A stretch of 39,980 nt of DNA from Nitrososphaerota archaeon (GTDB taxonomy: Archaea; Thermoproteota; Nitrososphaeria; Nitrososphaerales; Nitrosopumilaceae). Made by a program: the position numbers and the translations under genes. The DNA lies in assembly GCA_028866895.1 (NCBI GenBank), contig JAGWHF010000002.1, forward strand, positions 241,279 to 281,258. Direction: 5' to 3'. Shown here piece by piece: positions 1 through 8,572 of this stretch (position 1 is the stretch's first letter; every line of letters begins with the position of its first letter). The notes under the pieces were generated by a model. It made no database searches. It was given only the letters and a program-made list of their open reading frames with translations, and was not told where the DNA came from.

Positions 1-1143
1 CTGCGGCTTCTTTTGTTGTACCTGTTGTGAGCCTTTCGATCCTGGCATCGGCCTCATTTTACTCCGTAACACATTCATCCTAGCCCTGTACCCCTCAGCA
101 TATTCAAGCTCGGATGGAATGAGTGTTGCAGGATGTATGAATCCTTGACTCCTTATCGCGAATGCTCTCTTTACAGCAATGTGTCTTACGTACTCCCAAT
201 CCGCAGAAGCAAACCCGTCAACCGGTCCTACCAATCTTCCGTTATGCATACTAAAGACCAGTGCAGACACTATCGGAATTGCAAAGTTGATGCTTGCGGG
301 CGAGTTAATCTTAACAGGCATCAACGGGACATGATGGCTGCCACGAGTGTTTCCAGCTACAAGATGAGGGTTGCTGAATGCTGCACCAACCTCTTCAGTT
401 GCAGGGAAGTCCTTCTGAGTCCTAATTATACATATGGGATCATCCTTTCCCACATATTTTCCCGCTATGTTGTGCAACCTGTCAGTAGAGGCTGCAAGAA
501 TAGGTTGGTTATCTCTAGTATAAACACTGGAAACGACATAGCGTCCAGGATACATCAATGCAGCTTCTAGCGTAGGTTTGTCTTGCCACATTACAAGTTG
601 AGCCACCGTTCCCTTTTCAACATCCATTACGTTAATCTTCACCCCACCAGCAAGGTTCTGGTTGACAATTAGGCCAGTATTGCTCAAGGTGTCAACAAAC
701 ATCCTGTAAAATGGATAGTTGAATGCACCAGGTTCTGTCTTATCTGCCGCGTAAACCGTGAAGGCTTCGTTCGGCCTCTCCTCAAAGGTCATTTCTGCTA
801 CTCCTGGACCCATCCCTTTTACATTTCCAGAGAATGAATCCTTTAGGAGATCCTGACCGGCCCCATAGAGGCCTTCATTCTTCGCCACCTTTGTTGCAGC
901 CTCGAAAGATCTCCAAGCAAGTTGATGGATTTCTTTGTTGTCCGTTCCTTTGGTGTGAGTCATAACAATGTGGATGTCATCACCACAGTATCCGATATAC
1001 GAGTCAATGAGGAGACCTTTTCCATTTCGATTCACTTGGGATTTTACGATGTTTCTAACGGCATTGAGGAGGCCATCGCTGGGTCTTGTATGACCCCCAA
1101 TACCGCCAACATCAGCTTTGATTACAGTTACAGTGATTTTCAT
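1..1143 (-). CDS. fbp: Fructose-1,6-bisphosphate aldolase/phosphatase, 3' end cut by window edge
   Basis: Bifunctional archaeal enzyme that condenses dihydroxyacetone phosphate and glyceraldehyde 3-phosphate into fructose 1,6-bisphosphate and then dephosphorylates it, the one-way step of gluconeogenesis. The reading frame is open from an ATG at 1143 down to base 1 (381 codons), close to the usual 380-400 residues, so only a few C-terminal residues should be missing. Family signatures visible: N-terminus MKITVTVIKADVGGIGGHT, the CGDDIHIVMTH metal-binding stretch, GAGQDLL, MYPGRYVVSSVYTRDNQP, NTRGSHHVPLMP and GPVDGFASADWEYVR. The last codons seen are rich in Gln, Ser and Lys and look like a divergent tail. 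It is divergent from tuf. Together with GAPDH at 6568 it indicates a gluconeogenic central metabolism. The assignment is firm; only the C-terminus is unseen. Confidence 0.95.
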   Translation of the reverse strand, partial: MKITVTVIKADVGGIGGHTRPSDGLLNAVRNIVKSQVNRNGKGLLIDSYIGYCGDDIHIVMTHTKGTDNKEIHQLAWRSFEAATKVAKNEGLYGAGQDLLKDSFSGNVKGMGPGVAEMTFEERPNEAFTVYAADKTEPGAFNYPFYRMFVDTLSNTGLIVNQNLAGGVKINVMDVEKGTVAQLVMWQDKPTLEAALMYPGRYVVSSVYTRDNQPILAASTDRLHNIAGKYVGKDDPICIIRTQKDFPATEEVGAAFSNPHLVAGNTRGSHHVPLMPVKINSPASINFAIPIVSALVFSMHNGRLVGPVDGFASADWEYVRHIAVKRAFAIRSQGFIHPATLIPSELEYAEGYRARMNVLRSKMRPMPGSKGSQQVQQKKPQ

Positions 1144-1546
1144 TGTATTTTTAACCACAAAAATCCTCGATTTATAGTATGTGAAAAACAGTTCTAGATA
1201 GCTATATTTTTTCAGAACATGATCTAGTCCAACCAAGATACAAAAACAACGCCTAGGAAGACTTTTGGACGAGAGACAACTACGAATCTCCAGAACAGCT
1301 GGTGCCCCTCCACCTCTGCGCAGAAGGTTGAATGGATGTATGAAGTAATGGCATGCCCAAGCAATGATGATATACGTCGTTAAGAAACCGGAAGATTAGA
1401 CTCAAAACATACGACTTGACGACATGGATTTCTAAAAGCCAGTAAACGTGGCTTGAGTCAAAACATCGGGCAAATAGCTGAGTCCTATCAAAATCAATTC
1501 TAAAAAATCGAAATGGTAATAAAGCCCAAGACTTCAAGGGTTCGGT
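1144..1546. promoter_or_regulatory. 403-nt divergent intergenic region fbp / tuf
   Basis: I see no convincing gene here. An AT-rich stretch TCTAAAAAATCG near 1499-1510 is about 42 nt before the tuf ATG and is the likely TATA element of the translation operon. An AT-rich stretch near 1145-1160 probably belongs to the fbp promoter. The nonamer TCAAAACAT occurs twice (near 1402 and 1459), without further symmetry. An isolated ATGATGA could be a C box, but no matching D/D' boxes follow, so I do not call a C/D RNA. Confidence 0.4.
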
Positions 1547-2854
1547 ATGAGCGCTTCGAGTAAAAAGCCACACTTGAACATGATAGTTGTTGGTCACATC
1601 GACAATGGTAAATCCACAACTATGGGACATTTCCTAATGGAATTGGGTTTGGTTGATGAGAGAACAATTGCAGCACATGCCGCAGAGTCTGAGAAGACTG
1701 GCAAGGGTGATACTTTCAAGTATGCGTGGGTCATGGACAACATAAAAGATGAGCGAGAGAGAGGTATTACGATAGATTTAGCGTTTCAGAAGTTCGAGTC
1801 TCCGAAATTTTTCTTTACTTTGATTGACGCTCCAGGACACAGAGACTTCATTAAAAATATGATAACTGGAGCCTCCGAGGCTGATTGTGCAGTTCTTGTG
1901 CTCTCCGCTAAAGAGGGAGAAACTGACACCGCAATAGCCCCAGGCGGTCAAGCAAGAGAACATGCATTCCTTCTAAGGACACTTGGCGTAGGCCAGCTGG
2001 TGGTTGCCATAAACAAGATGGATGACAGTAATTACTCCGAACAGGCTTACAAGGTGGCAAAAGAGAAGGCTGAAAAACTACTGAAATCCGTGGGTTACAA
2101 ACTCGAACAGGTTCCAATAATTCCGGTTTCAGGTTGGAAGGGAGACAACCTTGTGAAGAAATCCGGCAACATGCCTTGGTGGACAGGAAAAACACTCTAC
2201 GAGGCATTTGATGATTTCAAGCTTCCAGATAAACCAACTAACAAACCACTAAGGATTCCAGTGCAGGATGTATACACTATTACAGGTGTAGGAACCGTGC
2301 CGGTTGGCCGTGTTGAAACAGGAGTAGCAAAACCAAACATGAAGATTGTGGTAATGCCTTCCGGAGCAAGTGGAGAAATAAAGAGTATTGAGACACATCA
2401 CACACAGATGGAGTCTGCAGAACCTGGCGACAACATCGGATTCAACTTGAGAGGAATAGAGAAAAAAGACATCAAGAGAGGTGATGTCATCGGATCACCA
2501 GACAATCCTCCGAATGTTGCAAAGGAATTCAGGGCACAGATTATAGTCATACACCACCCCACTGCCATCGCGCCAGGATATACGCCTGTAATGCATGCAC
2601 ATACGGCACAAGTCGCGGCAACAATTGTCGCGTTTGAAGCAAAGATCAACCCACAGTCAGGTGCAGTGGAGGAGAAGGATCCAAAGTTTCTGAAGGCAGG
2701 AGATTCTGCGATTGTAAGGATCAAGCCGGTCAGGCCGCTACCAATTGAGACATTCCAGGACTTTCCAGAGCTTGGAAGATTCGCATTAAGAGACATGGGT
2801 GCCACAATTGCTGCAGGCATTGTAAAAGAGATCACAGAGAAGTTCACAAAATAA
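1547..2854 (+). CDS. tuf: Translation elongation factor 1-alpha (aEF1A)
   Basis: GTPase that delivers aminoacyl-tRNA to the ribosomal A site. 435 residues, the normal archaeal length. The GTPase motifs are in order: GHIDNGKST (P loop, about residues 16-24), RGITIDLAF (switch I), DAPGHRDF (G3), NKMD (G4) and SGWKGDN (G5 area), followed by the two beta-barrel domains (for example VGTVPVGRVETG). The P loop reads HIDNGKST where most archaea have HVDHGKST, a conservative variation. It starts the unit tuf-rps10-rpo12, a usual archaeal neighbourhood, with uS10 only 7 nt downstream. The ATG at 1547 gives the expected N-terminus. Assignment certain. Confidence 0.98.
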   Translation: MSASSKKPHLNMIVVGHIDNGKSTTMGHFLMELGLVDERTIAAHAAESEKTGKGDTFKYAWVMDNIKDERERGITIDLAFQKFESPKFFFTLIDAPGHRDFIKNMITGASEADCAVLVLSAKEGETDTAIAPGGQAREHAFLLRTLGVGQLVVAINKMDDSNYSEQAYKVAKEKAEKLLKSVGYKLEQVPIIPVSGWKGDNLVKKSGNMPWWTGKTLYEAFDDFKLPDKPTNKPLRIPVQDVYTITGVGTVPVGRVETGVAKPNMKIVVMPSGASGEIKSIETHHTQMESAEPGDNIGFNLRGIEKKDIKRGDVIGSPDNPPNVAKEFRAQIIVIHHPTAIAPGYTPVMHAHTAQVAATIVAFEAKINPQSGAVEEKDPKFLKAGDSAIVRIKPVRPLPIETFQDFPELGRFALRDMGATIAAGIVKEITEKFTK

Positions 2855-2861
2855 GATCTAA

Positions 2862-3170
2862 ATGACCCAGACAGCCAGGATAAAATTGACAAGTACTAGT
2901 CTCCAAAGGCTGGACGGGGTATGTAGTGAAATAAAGGGAATAGGAGAGAAGACAGGAGTCAAAGTGAAAGGACCAACTCCGCTCCCGGTGAAGAAGTTAA
3001 ATGTTGTAACTCGCAAATCACCCTGCGGTCAAGGAACCAACACATACGAAAAGTGGGAAATGAGAATACACCGGAGAGTCATAGACTTGAGCGCAGATGA
3101 CAGGGCAATAAGGCAACTAATGAGAATAAAAATTCCAAATGATGTCTATATAGAACTTACCCTCAAGTAA
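2862..3170 (+). CDS. rps10: 30S ribosomal protein uS10
   Basis: Small-subunit ribosomal protein, 102 residues, the standard archaeal size. Recognised from TARIKLTSTSL at the N-terminus, VKGPTPLPVKKLNVVTRKSPCGQG in the middle (the KGPTPLPxK block is diagnostic of archaeal and eukaryotic uS10) and WEMRIHRRVIDL. It begins 7 nt after the tuf stop, so it is cotranscribed and probably coupled to tuf. Confidence 0.98.
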   Translation: MTQTARIKLTSTSLQRLDGVCSEIKGIGEKTGVKVKGPTPLPVKKLNVVTRKSPCGQGTNTYEKWEMRIHRRVIDLSADDRAIRQLMRIKIPNDVYIELTLK

Positions 3171-3209
3171 TTTGGTAGCCTTAAATTACAGATAACCAAG
3201 TGATCATCT

Positions 3210-3407
3210 ATGTCTGAACCTGTTGAAGAACAAAATACCACCCCGGAAAAACAGTCAACATTCAGTGTTTACTATTCCTGCATGAGATGTGGGACACAAG
3301 TCAGCCAGTCTGAACTGACCAGACTGCCAGAAATAAAATGCATCTGTGGATTCAGGGTCTTCACCAAGGTGAGACCACCGATAGTTAAGACGATCAAGGC
3401 CTACTGA
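3210..3407 (+). CDS. rpo12: DNA-directed RNA polymerase subunit Rpo12 (RpoP)
   Basis: Small zinc-binding subunit of archaeal RNA polymerase, equivalent to eukaryotic Rpb12/ABC10-alpha, which stabilises the Rpo3-Rpo10-Rpo11-Rpo12 assembly platform. 65 residues with an acidic N-terminal extension of about 20 residues, then YSCMRCGTQVS (first CxxC), a short spacer, IKCICGFRVFTKVRP (second ligand pair, CxC) and the basic tail typical of the family. It follows uS10 by 39 nt; a TATA-like CCTTAAATTA at 3180-3189 may give it its own promoter as well. The last 7 nt overlap the convergent zinc-finger gene. Confidence 0.93.
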   Translation: MSEPVEEQNTTPEKQSTFSVYYSCMRCGTQVSQSELTRLPEIKCICGFRVFTKVRPPIVKTIKAY

Positions 3408-3604
3408 TTGTCATTTTTTCCCTTATAGCTATGTTCTCTCTGCAGGTGAGTGCGCATCTCTTCCATGCTTGAGAAATTGAGACCGCATGCCTTGCAATCA
3501 TACAAGGAATTACCATGCGCCAGTAACTCATGGTGCATCATCTCTTCTTCCTGCCCAAATTTTCGCCCACATTTTTGGCACTTGTGTCTTTTTAAAAAAT
3601 GCAT
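3401..3604 (-). CDS. Two-finger C2H2 zinc protein
   Basis: 67-residue basic protein made almost entirely of two classical C2H2 zinc fingers: CQKCGRKFGQEEEMMHHELLAH (C-x2-C-x12-H-x4-H type spacing) and CKACGLNFSSMEEMRTHLQREH. Such small C2H2 proteins are common in thaumarchaea and are presumed nucleic-acid or protein binders; no specific role can be read. The ATG directly follows the TAA of the upstream zinc-ribbon gene (TAAATG, no gap), so the two are one transcriptional unit and probably translationally coupled. The 3' end overlaps rpo12 tail to tail by 7 nt. Confidence 0.85.
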   Translation of the reverse strand: MHFLKRHKCQKCGRKFGQEEEMMHHELLAHGNSLYDCKACGLNFSSMEEMRTHLQREHSYKGKNDNQ

Positions 3605-4015
3605 TTATCCCATCTTTGCTTTCTGAGAGTCCCAGCATTCCCTGCATAATTGCCCGTCCATAGACCACTTGCTTTTAGGATGATACCGTATAACCCCGAG
3701 TTTCTTACCACACATCTTGCAGTATTCTTTCAAGTTTTTGTACTCTCCTTCCTTCTTATCAAAACATTCTTTGCACAACAGCCCCTTCATGTCCCACTGG
3801 TACCGCGGTTCCCACAAGTCTGGCACGTCTTTCTCGACGCCACACGTAACACAGTTTTGCTTCAAACTCAATTCGTGAAATTTACGCATCTGGTCAACAT
3901 AACAGTCTCCACACAGCGGCCCTTCCACCTGCCATTCGCTTTTTGGTTTGTGCTTATGCTTTATTTCCTTCCTACAAATTGCACAAAAATAACTCTTCTT
4001 TCCAAGTAATGGCAC
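3605..4015 (-). CDS. Triple zinc-module protein of unknown function
   Basis: 136 residues built from three tandem copies of one module: CxxC, about 20-25 residues with a conserved Trp (SEWQVEGPLC, YQWDMKGLLC, SKWSMDGQLC), then LCxxC. Each repeat therefore offers four cysteines for one zinc ion in a treble-clef or ribbon-like fold. No catalytic motif is seen. The start is GTG at 4013-4015; a T/A-rich TATA element around 4040-4050 sits about 28 nt before it, the near-leaderless spacing seen elsewhere in this window. It is the first gene of a two-gene zinc-protein unit. I cannot name a function; RNA, DNA or protein binding is plausible. Confidence 0.8.
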   Translation of the reverse strand: MPLLGKKSYFCAICRKEIKHKHKPKSEWQVEGPLCGDCYVDQMRKFHELSLKQNCVTCGVEKDVPDLWEPRYQWDMKGLLCKECFDKKEGEYKNLKEYCKMCGKKLGVIRYHPKSKWSMDGQLCRECWDSQKAKMG

Positions 4016-4091
4016 ACTTTAAGGTTGATTCGATTCATTAAAAAAGATAATGCATTTACTCTGAAACCAAAAATAAGAAAAACTGTGGCGC

Positions 4092-4217
4092 TTATATCTC
4101 GCCTAGGATCTCTTCGATGAGCTGGCTTGCGTTTAGCATTCCTCTCTGTTTTGCAATCTGCTCGATCCTTCCGTATTGTTCTGCGCTAAAGCAGATCGGC
4201 ATTGAACGATCTTTCAT
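4092..4217 (-). CDS. Small ribbon-helix-helix (CopG/Arc-like) protein
   Basis: 41-residue ORF, ATG at 4215-4217 and TAA at 4092-4094. The sequence MPICFSAEQYGRIEQIAKQ followed by RGMLNASQLIEEILGEI has the pattern of the ribbon-helix-helix fold: a short beta strand, helix A, a turn with Asn/Ser, then helix B. These proteins bind DNA as dimers through the paired beta strands. An in-frame TAA just upstream excludes a longer N-terminus. It lies between HMG-CoA synthase and the zinc-protein unit on the same strand as both. Its target is unknown; autoregulation or control of a neighbour is possible. Confidence 0.7.
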   Translation of the reverse strand: MKDRSMPICFSAEQYGRIEQIAKQRGMLNASQLIEEILGEI

Positions 4218-4284
4218 GCAATACCTACATTGCCTGAATTAATATCTTTTTTGCTGATTGTCCAGATCGTACTTTCCAGCAAGC

Positions 4285-5679
4285 CTACTCTTTGAAGACG
4301 TATTTTCGCTGCCCTCTCATCTCAGGCGCCTTTTCTACACCTACGAGAACAAACTCCTTTTTACTGTCAAGTAAGTTCTCGTTGAGCCCCCTCTTATTCT
4401 CGTGGATTTCCTCGTATTCCTCAAGTGAAATCTTTATCCTACTGCCTATCTCTGATTCCAGATTCATGTCCTTTACAATCTCCTTGTAAGTTGGCATTAT
4501 GACGCCGCTAAAGACCATGGCACTGCTGCCGCTTCCATACGATCCAAATCCGAACCGCTTGCCTTCTAAATCCGTCCCCTTTTGAAACTCGAATTCGAGG
4601 CAACTCCTAAAGCCCATGTAAAGCGAGGCCGTGTAAAGATTCCCAACTATTCTTGATGCTATCAACGAACTTGCAAGCTTTGAATCATACACGTCTTGAA
4701 ATTCCTCTGTCTGGGTAAATCGCTTGGTAAACTCATGATCCCTTGCCATGAATTCCTCGTCGGCAAGAACTGATTCTATTGTCCCCCTGGGGTCCTTCGG
4801 TGCCGGTTCTTCCATTCCCATCTTCTGAACAATTTCCTTCCAGTATGGCATGGATCTCCATTCGTGTCTGAGCAAGTACGCCAGAGCTTTCTTCCCCATG
4901 TTACTGTATGGCAGATGCATGTTTATGAAATCAATATAATCCAAAATGGTTTCTCCCTCCTTGAGCGCGATAAGACCTGTGGAAAGTGCCTTTTCCTTGT
5001 ATGCCATAAGGGCTTTCTTTACCTGAATCATGTAGAGTAGATTGGAGTACTGACCGTTTACAATGGGGGTCTCCTTTCCAAAAGGTCTGTAAAAGTCATA
5101 TTCGTTTTTTATCGAGGTTGACGTCACCTTGGGGTCGAATGTCATGATTCTCGGGTCATCATTGAGCAGCATGGCCACAGCACCAGCACCTTGGGTGTAC
5201 TCGCCACTTGAACCAAGATCGTACTTGGCAATATCTGAGACTACCACTATTGCATGTTTACCCTCTGCCTCTCCTGCCCTAATCCAGTTCGAGTTGTCGT
5301 ATAATGCATAAGAACCACTCACACATGCAAACTTGCATTCAATCCCGCCGCAGTGTTCAAAGGAGTCTTCGCCATAGACCTGTTCAAGCATTCCTATTAC
5401 GTAGGAATTCATGGCTTTGGATTCATCAAGGGACGACTCGGTCGCGACATATAACCTACCTATATCCTTGGGAGCAATCTTGTTTCTCTCCATTATCCTA
5501 AGGCATGCATTTGCAGCCATGCATGCAGGATCTTGATTAGTATCAACCATAGCCATCTTCGATACCCCCAATCCACGTTGAAGTTTATCTGGGTCCATAC
5601 CGCGGGCTTTTGCGAAATCCCGCGCATCGACAAATAATCTTGGAACGTAGATGGCTATGTCGTCAATTCCTGCAGCCAA
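4285..5679 (-). CDS. Hydroxymethylglutaryl-CoA synthase
   Basis: Condenses acetyl-CoA with acetoacetyl-CoA to HMG-CoA, the second step of the mevalonate pathway that feeds archaeal lipid synthesis. 464 residues. Seen: GIDDIAIYVPRLF at the N-terminus, VATESSLDESKA with the general-base Glu81, GGIECKFACVSGSYAL with the nucleophilic Cys119, and NMHLPYSNMGKKAL with the active-site His region. The length and the insertions in the second half are closer to eukaryotic/bacterial-style synthases than to the roughly 350-residue euryarchaeal form. The start is TTG at 5677-5679: a TATA element CTTATATTTG is about 28 nt before it, fitting a leaderless mRNA. The thiolase and DUF35 partners that form a complex with this enzyme in many archaea are not adjacent, but a pair of that type is found at 14225-15678. 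Confidence 0.93.
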   Translation of the reverse strand: MAAGIDDIAIYVPRLFVDARDFAKARGMDPDKLQRGLGVSKMAMVDTNQDPACMAANACLRIMERNKIAPKDIGRLYVATESSLDESKAMNSYVIGMLEQVYGEDSFEHCGGIECKFACVSGSYALYDNSNWIRAGEAEGKHAIVVVSDIAKYDLGSSGEYTQGAGAVAMLLNDDPRIMTFDPKVTSTSIKNEYDFYRPFGKETPIVNGQYSNLLYMIQVKKALMAYKEKALSTGLIALKEGETILDYIDFINMHLPYSNMGKKALAYLLRHEWRSMPYWKEIVQKMGMEEPAPKDPRGTIESVLADEEFMARDHEFTKRFTQTEEFQDVYDSKLASSLIASRIVGNLYTASLYMGFRSCLEFEFQKGTDLEGKRFGFGSYGSGSSAMVFSGVIMPTYKEIVKDMNLESEIGSRIKISLEEYEEIHENKRGLNENLLDSKKEFVLVGVEKAPEMRGQRKYVFKE

Positions 5680-5782
5680 CAGCTAAAACTTTATTGCAAC
5701 AAATATAAGGATTTTGAGATCCAAATTTGATCTAACAGGATCATAAATTTTACTTATTTTCTCTATAAAAGATAAAAAAATA

Positions 5783-6490
5783 TCAAGATTGGAGTTTAGA
5801 CTTAAAAATCTCATCAAAAACCGAATAAGGCTGTGCTCCTACCACCTTGGTGACCGAGTTATCCGGCCCTATGATGAAAAAATCAGGAGTTCCCGTTAGG
5901 CCTAGATTGTTGGCATCCGATACACTGTCGCGTATGATCGGGATGTATTTGGACTGGTTCATACACTGGTCAAACTGGCTCTGATTTAGTCCTAATTGCT
6001 TTGCAAATTCCGTCAAATGTGTGGTTGAAGCCCAGCCCGTGTTCTCTCCCGACCAGTTAGTGTAAAGCATGTCATGAAACTGCCAAAATTTCCCCTGTTC
6101 CTGAGCACAATGTGCAGCATTAGCTGCATAAACCGAGTCTTGTCCGATTATGGTAAAATCTTTGAAGTACATCTTGACCTTTCCGGTGTCGATATAGTTC
6201 TTCACTATGGCAGGCTCCGTGTTGTGAAAAAAGTTGTTGCAATAAAAACACTGGTAGTCACCAAACTCTATCATTGTTATTGGAGCTTCAGGAGACCCTA
6301 GGACGGGAGAAGAATTGAAGGTAATAAGGTCCATCCCAACATTCGGTACGCCGCTCTTTCCTGCCTGCATGGAAGCATCAGACTGGGGTGTCACCACCGG
6401 GAATCCATGTCCAAATACTAGGAAAAAAGATGCTACCAAGGCTACTACAATACCAGACCCAATCCCTACTGATGGGAGGTGTATCTTCAC
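5783..6490 (-). CDS. Membrane-anchored DsbA-like thiol:disulfide oxidoreductase
   Basis: 235 residues. An N-terminal hydrophobic segment (about residues 8-30) anchors or exports the protein; a thioredoxin-fold domain follows with the redox motif CFYC (Cys81, Cys84) in FGDYQCFYCNNFF, an inserted helical region, and the cis-Pro loop in GLTGTPDFFII. This is the layout of the DsbA_4/DSBA family, which forms or isomerises disulfides outside the membrane. Thaumarchaea usually carry several copies. The start is GTG at 6488-6490; the ATG two bases upstream runs straight into TGA. It is transcribed divergently from gap with only 77 nt between the start codons. Confidence 0.88.
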   Translation of the reverse strand: MKIHLPSVGIGSGIVVALVASFFLVFGHGFPVVTPQSDASMQAGKSGVPNVGMDLITFNSSPVLGSPEAPITMIEFGDYQCFYCNNFFHNTEPAIVKNYIDTGKVKMYFKDFTIIGQDSVYAANAAHCAQEQGKFWQFHDMLYTNWSGENTGWASTTHLTEFAKQLGLNQSQFDQCMNQSKYIPIIRDSVSDANNLGLTGTPDFFIIGPDNSVTKVVGAQPYSVFDEIFKSKLQS

Positions 6491-6567
6491 ATTACGATCT
6501 GAGCCAGAAGTCTATTTAGTTCTTGTCAGCGCATATCTAAATAAGAGGGAATGCAACTTTGACAAAC

Positions 6568-7617
6568 ATGAAGCGCGTTTTTGTAAACGGCTACGGCTCA
6601 ATCGGCAGTAGGATAGCCCAATTTATTGCAGATGACAAGGATATCACGGTGACAGGAATAGGAAAGTATTCGCCAGATGAAAAGGTATCAGATGCTTTAT
6701 CCAGAGGTTTCAATGTATACGTTCCCAAAAGCAGGATAGAGGATTTCAAAAATTACAGGATCTCTGGAAGTATTGAGGAGGCTGTGTCAAACTGTGATCT
6801 CATAATAGATGCCTCACCCGGTGGTCTTGGTTATGAAAATAAAAAGACTATTTATGAACCGCTCAATGCTAGGGCCATTTTTCAGGGGGGAGAAAAGATC
6901 ACAGGCAAGAAGTCAGTTGCACACCTAATCTTCAATTCCAGAGTGAATTATGAGGGAGCATTTGACAAGCAATTCGTAATGCAGGGAAGCTGTAATGTTA
7001 CGGGTATGGGTAGGATTATCCAGCCCCTCAAGGAGAAATACGGAAAAAGGATCAAGCGACTGGATGCCACACTACTCAGGCGTTGGGCTGACTTGGAGGA
7101 CCTCAAGACCCCGATAAAAGATTCTATCGAATGGACCCGCAATCCTCATCATGATGACGACGTCAAAAGCTACATGGGAGCGGATACGCCGCTCTTCATC
7201 CGAGTATTCAAAGTGCCCACTAGACAGATGCATGTTCACCTGATGGACATAAGGTTTGACGGGAAGGCACCTTCCATATCGGAGATAACTGAAATTTACA
7301 AAAACGAATACGGCGTTGCCACACTTTACGGGGTGAAAGGTACAAAAGACATCCGCGACTTTGCAGATTCGACAAAGTTCAGTTTCAAGGACACTAACAT
7401 GATACACATACATGCAGACCTGACTGAGGTTCAAGACGACACAGTCAAGATCACATATTCCGACGACCAGACCGGAATAGTAGTACCGGAAAACCATCTC
7501 CTCATGCAGGCAATGCTGTTTAAGAGGGACAGACAAGAAGCATTCAGACACACAGAAGAATTATTCCACATGAACGAGAAAAAAAAGATGCTTGAAGAAC
7601 ACTTTAGTCCAACATAG
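6568..7617 (+). CDS. gap: Archaeal type II glyceraldehyde-3-phosphate dehydrogenase
   Basis: Phosphorylating NAD(P)-dependent GAPDH of the archaeal class; interconverts glyceraldehyde 3-phosphate and 1,3-bisphosphoglycerate, here presumably in the gluconeogenic direction. From the ATG at 6568 it has 349 residues. VFVNGYGSIGSRIA is the Rossmann nucleotide loop and GSCNVTGMGR holds the catalytic Cys142; RRWADL and HHDDDVKS also match the archaeal family. A TTG nine bases upstream (6559) could extend the frame by three residues, but the TATA element near 6534-6544 is about 28 nt before the ATG, which supports the ATG and a leaderless transcript. Confidence 0.95.
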   Translation: MKRVFVNGYGSIGSRIAQFIADDKDITVTGIGKYSPDEKVSDALSRGFNVYVPKSRIEDFKNYRISGSIEEAVSNCDLIIDASPGGLGYENKKTIYEPLNARAIFQGGEKITGKKSVAHLIFNSRVNYEGAFDKQFVMQGSCNVTGMGRIIQPLKEKYGKRIKRLDATLLRRWADLEDLKTPIKDSIEWTRNPHHDDDVKSYMGADTPLFIRVFKVPTRQMHVHLMDIRFDGKAPSISEITEIYKNEYGVATLYGVKGTKDIRDFADSTKFSFKDTNMIHIHADLTEVQDDTVKITYSDDQTGIVVPENHLLMQAMLFKRDRQEAFRHTEELFHMNEKKKMLEEHFSPT

Positions 7618-7672
7618 TGCACAGATTGTTTAAAAATAACGGGTTGCAAACTAGTACAGATAAGGTTTCGAG

Positions 7673-8572
7673 TTGAGTTCTACAGAAAAGAGTAAGGGAT
7701 TGAGCCGTTCTGATGTGTTAACGAAGGCCCAGATTGCAGCAAAATTGTCGGTGATAACGCTTGCCGCAATAGGCATAGCGGAACTTATTGTGACTCTCTT
7801 TACTGGAAGTACCACACTTACTGCTGACGGTCTAGACTCTCTTGCAGATTCCATGATATCGTTTGTTGTTTGGTTTGGAATTGGCATGATTAGAAAACCA
7901 AGAAGTAATCTGTTCCCGTTCGGGTACCGAAAGGTGGAGGTTCTTGCAGCATTTACAGCTGCCATCATAATAGTCATCCTTGGTGCGCTGATCACATTTC
8001 ATGCCGCCAGCGTCTTATTCAACCACGTTCCAACGCACTATCCGGAGATAACCATGATAACACTAGTCTTGGCGGGAAGCATATCGCTGCACCGTGCATT
8101 CACCATACGGAAAGTGGCCAACGAGTCAAACCTGATTTCTCTTCAGCTTGATGCGAAAAACTCAATCAAAGACGGAACGGCGTCATTTGTAGGTTTTGCC
8201 AGTGTCCTCATAGGGACATTTACAAGTTTCAAGTTCATGGATGCCGTGGGTGGGATAATAATAGCTGGCTATATTTTCCTAATGGCCTACACTGCAATTC
8301 GTGAATCTACCTTGGTTTTGGTCGATGCGGTCGAAAATCCTCAGATGACCGACAACATAAAAAATTTTATTTTTTCCAGATTTAACCTCAGGACGAGGGA
8401 TATCTTCCTTAGACCGGTAGGAAGAGAATTCAATGCAGAGATTCACGTGATGTTCCCAAACGATGCAAGACTTGCAGAGACAAGTAAAGCCATCAAAATC
8501 ATCTCGACCGCGGTAAAGTCCGAAATGAACCTAGCCAGGGTGCTAATAATTCCAGAACCCGAAAGCGACTAG
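7673..8572 (+). CDS. Cation diffusion facilitator family transporter
   Basis: 299-residue divalent-metal efflux protein with six predicted membrane helices followed by a cytoplasmic C-terminal ferredoxin-like domain of about 85 residues. The second helix carries the metal-site DxxxD in DGLDSLADSM. The fifth helix has NSIKD (NxxxD) where zinc exporters have HxxxD, so zinc specificity should not be assumed; manganese, iron or cobalt are possible. The start is TTG at 7673, with a TATA element TTTAAAAAT at 7629-7637. It converges with threonine synthase and the two genes share 4 nt at their ends. Confidence 0.9.
   Translation: MSSTEKSKGLSRSDVLTKAQIAAKLSVITLAAIGIAELIVTLFTGSTTLTADGLDSLADSMISFVVWFGIGMIRKPRSNLFPFGYRKVEVLAAFTAAIIIVILGALITFHAASVLFNHVPTHYPEITMITLVLAGSISLHRAFTIRKVANESNLISLQLDAKNSIKDGTASFVGFASVLIGTFTSFKFMDAVGGIIIAGYIFLMAYTAIRESTLVLVDAVENPQMTDNIKNFIFSRFNLRTRDIFLRPVGREFNAEIHVMFPNDARLAETSKAIKIISTAVKSEMNLARVLIIPEPESD

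Noticed and set aside
133-570. Plus-strand frame of 145 codons and similar frames up to 1197
   Set aside because: Antisense to the clearly recognised fructose-bisphosphate aldolase/phosphatase; no family pattern.
1363-1485. ATGATGA as C box of a C/D guide RNA
   Set aside because: No CTGA D or D' boxes at the needed distance.
1280-1630. Minus-strand frame of 116 codons overlapping the tuf start
   Set aside because: Runs through the tuf promoter and first codons; low-complexity aromatic and His-rich composition without a domain.
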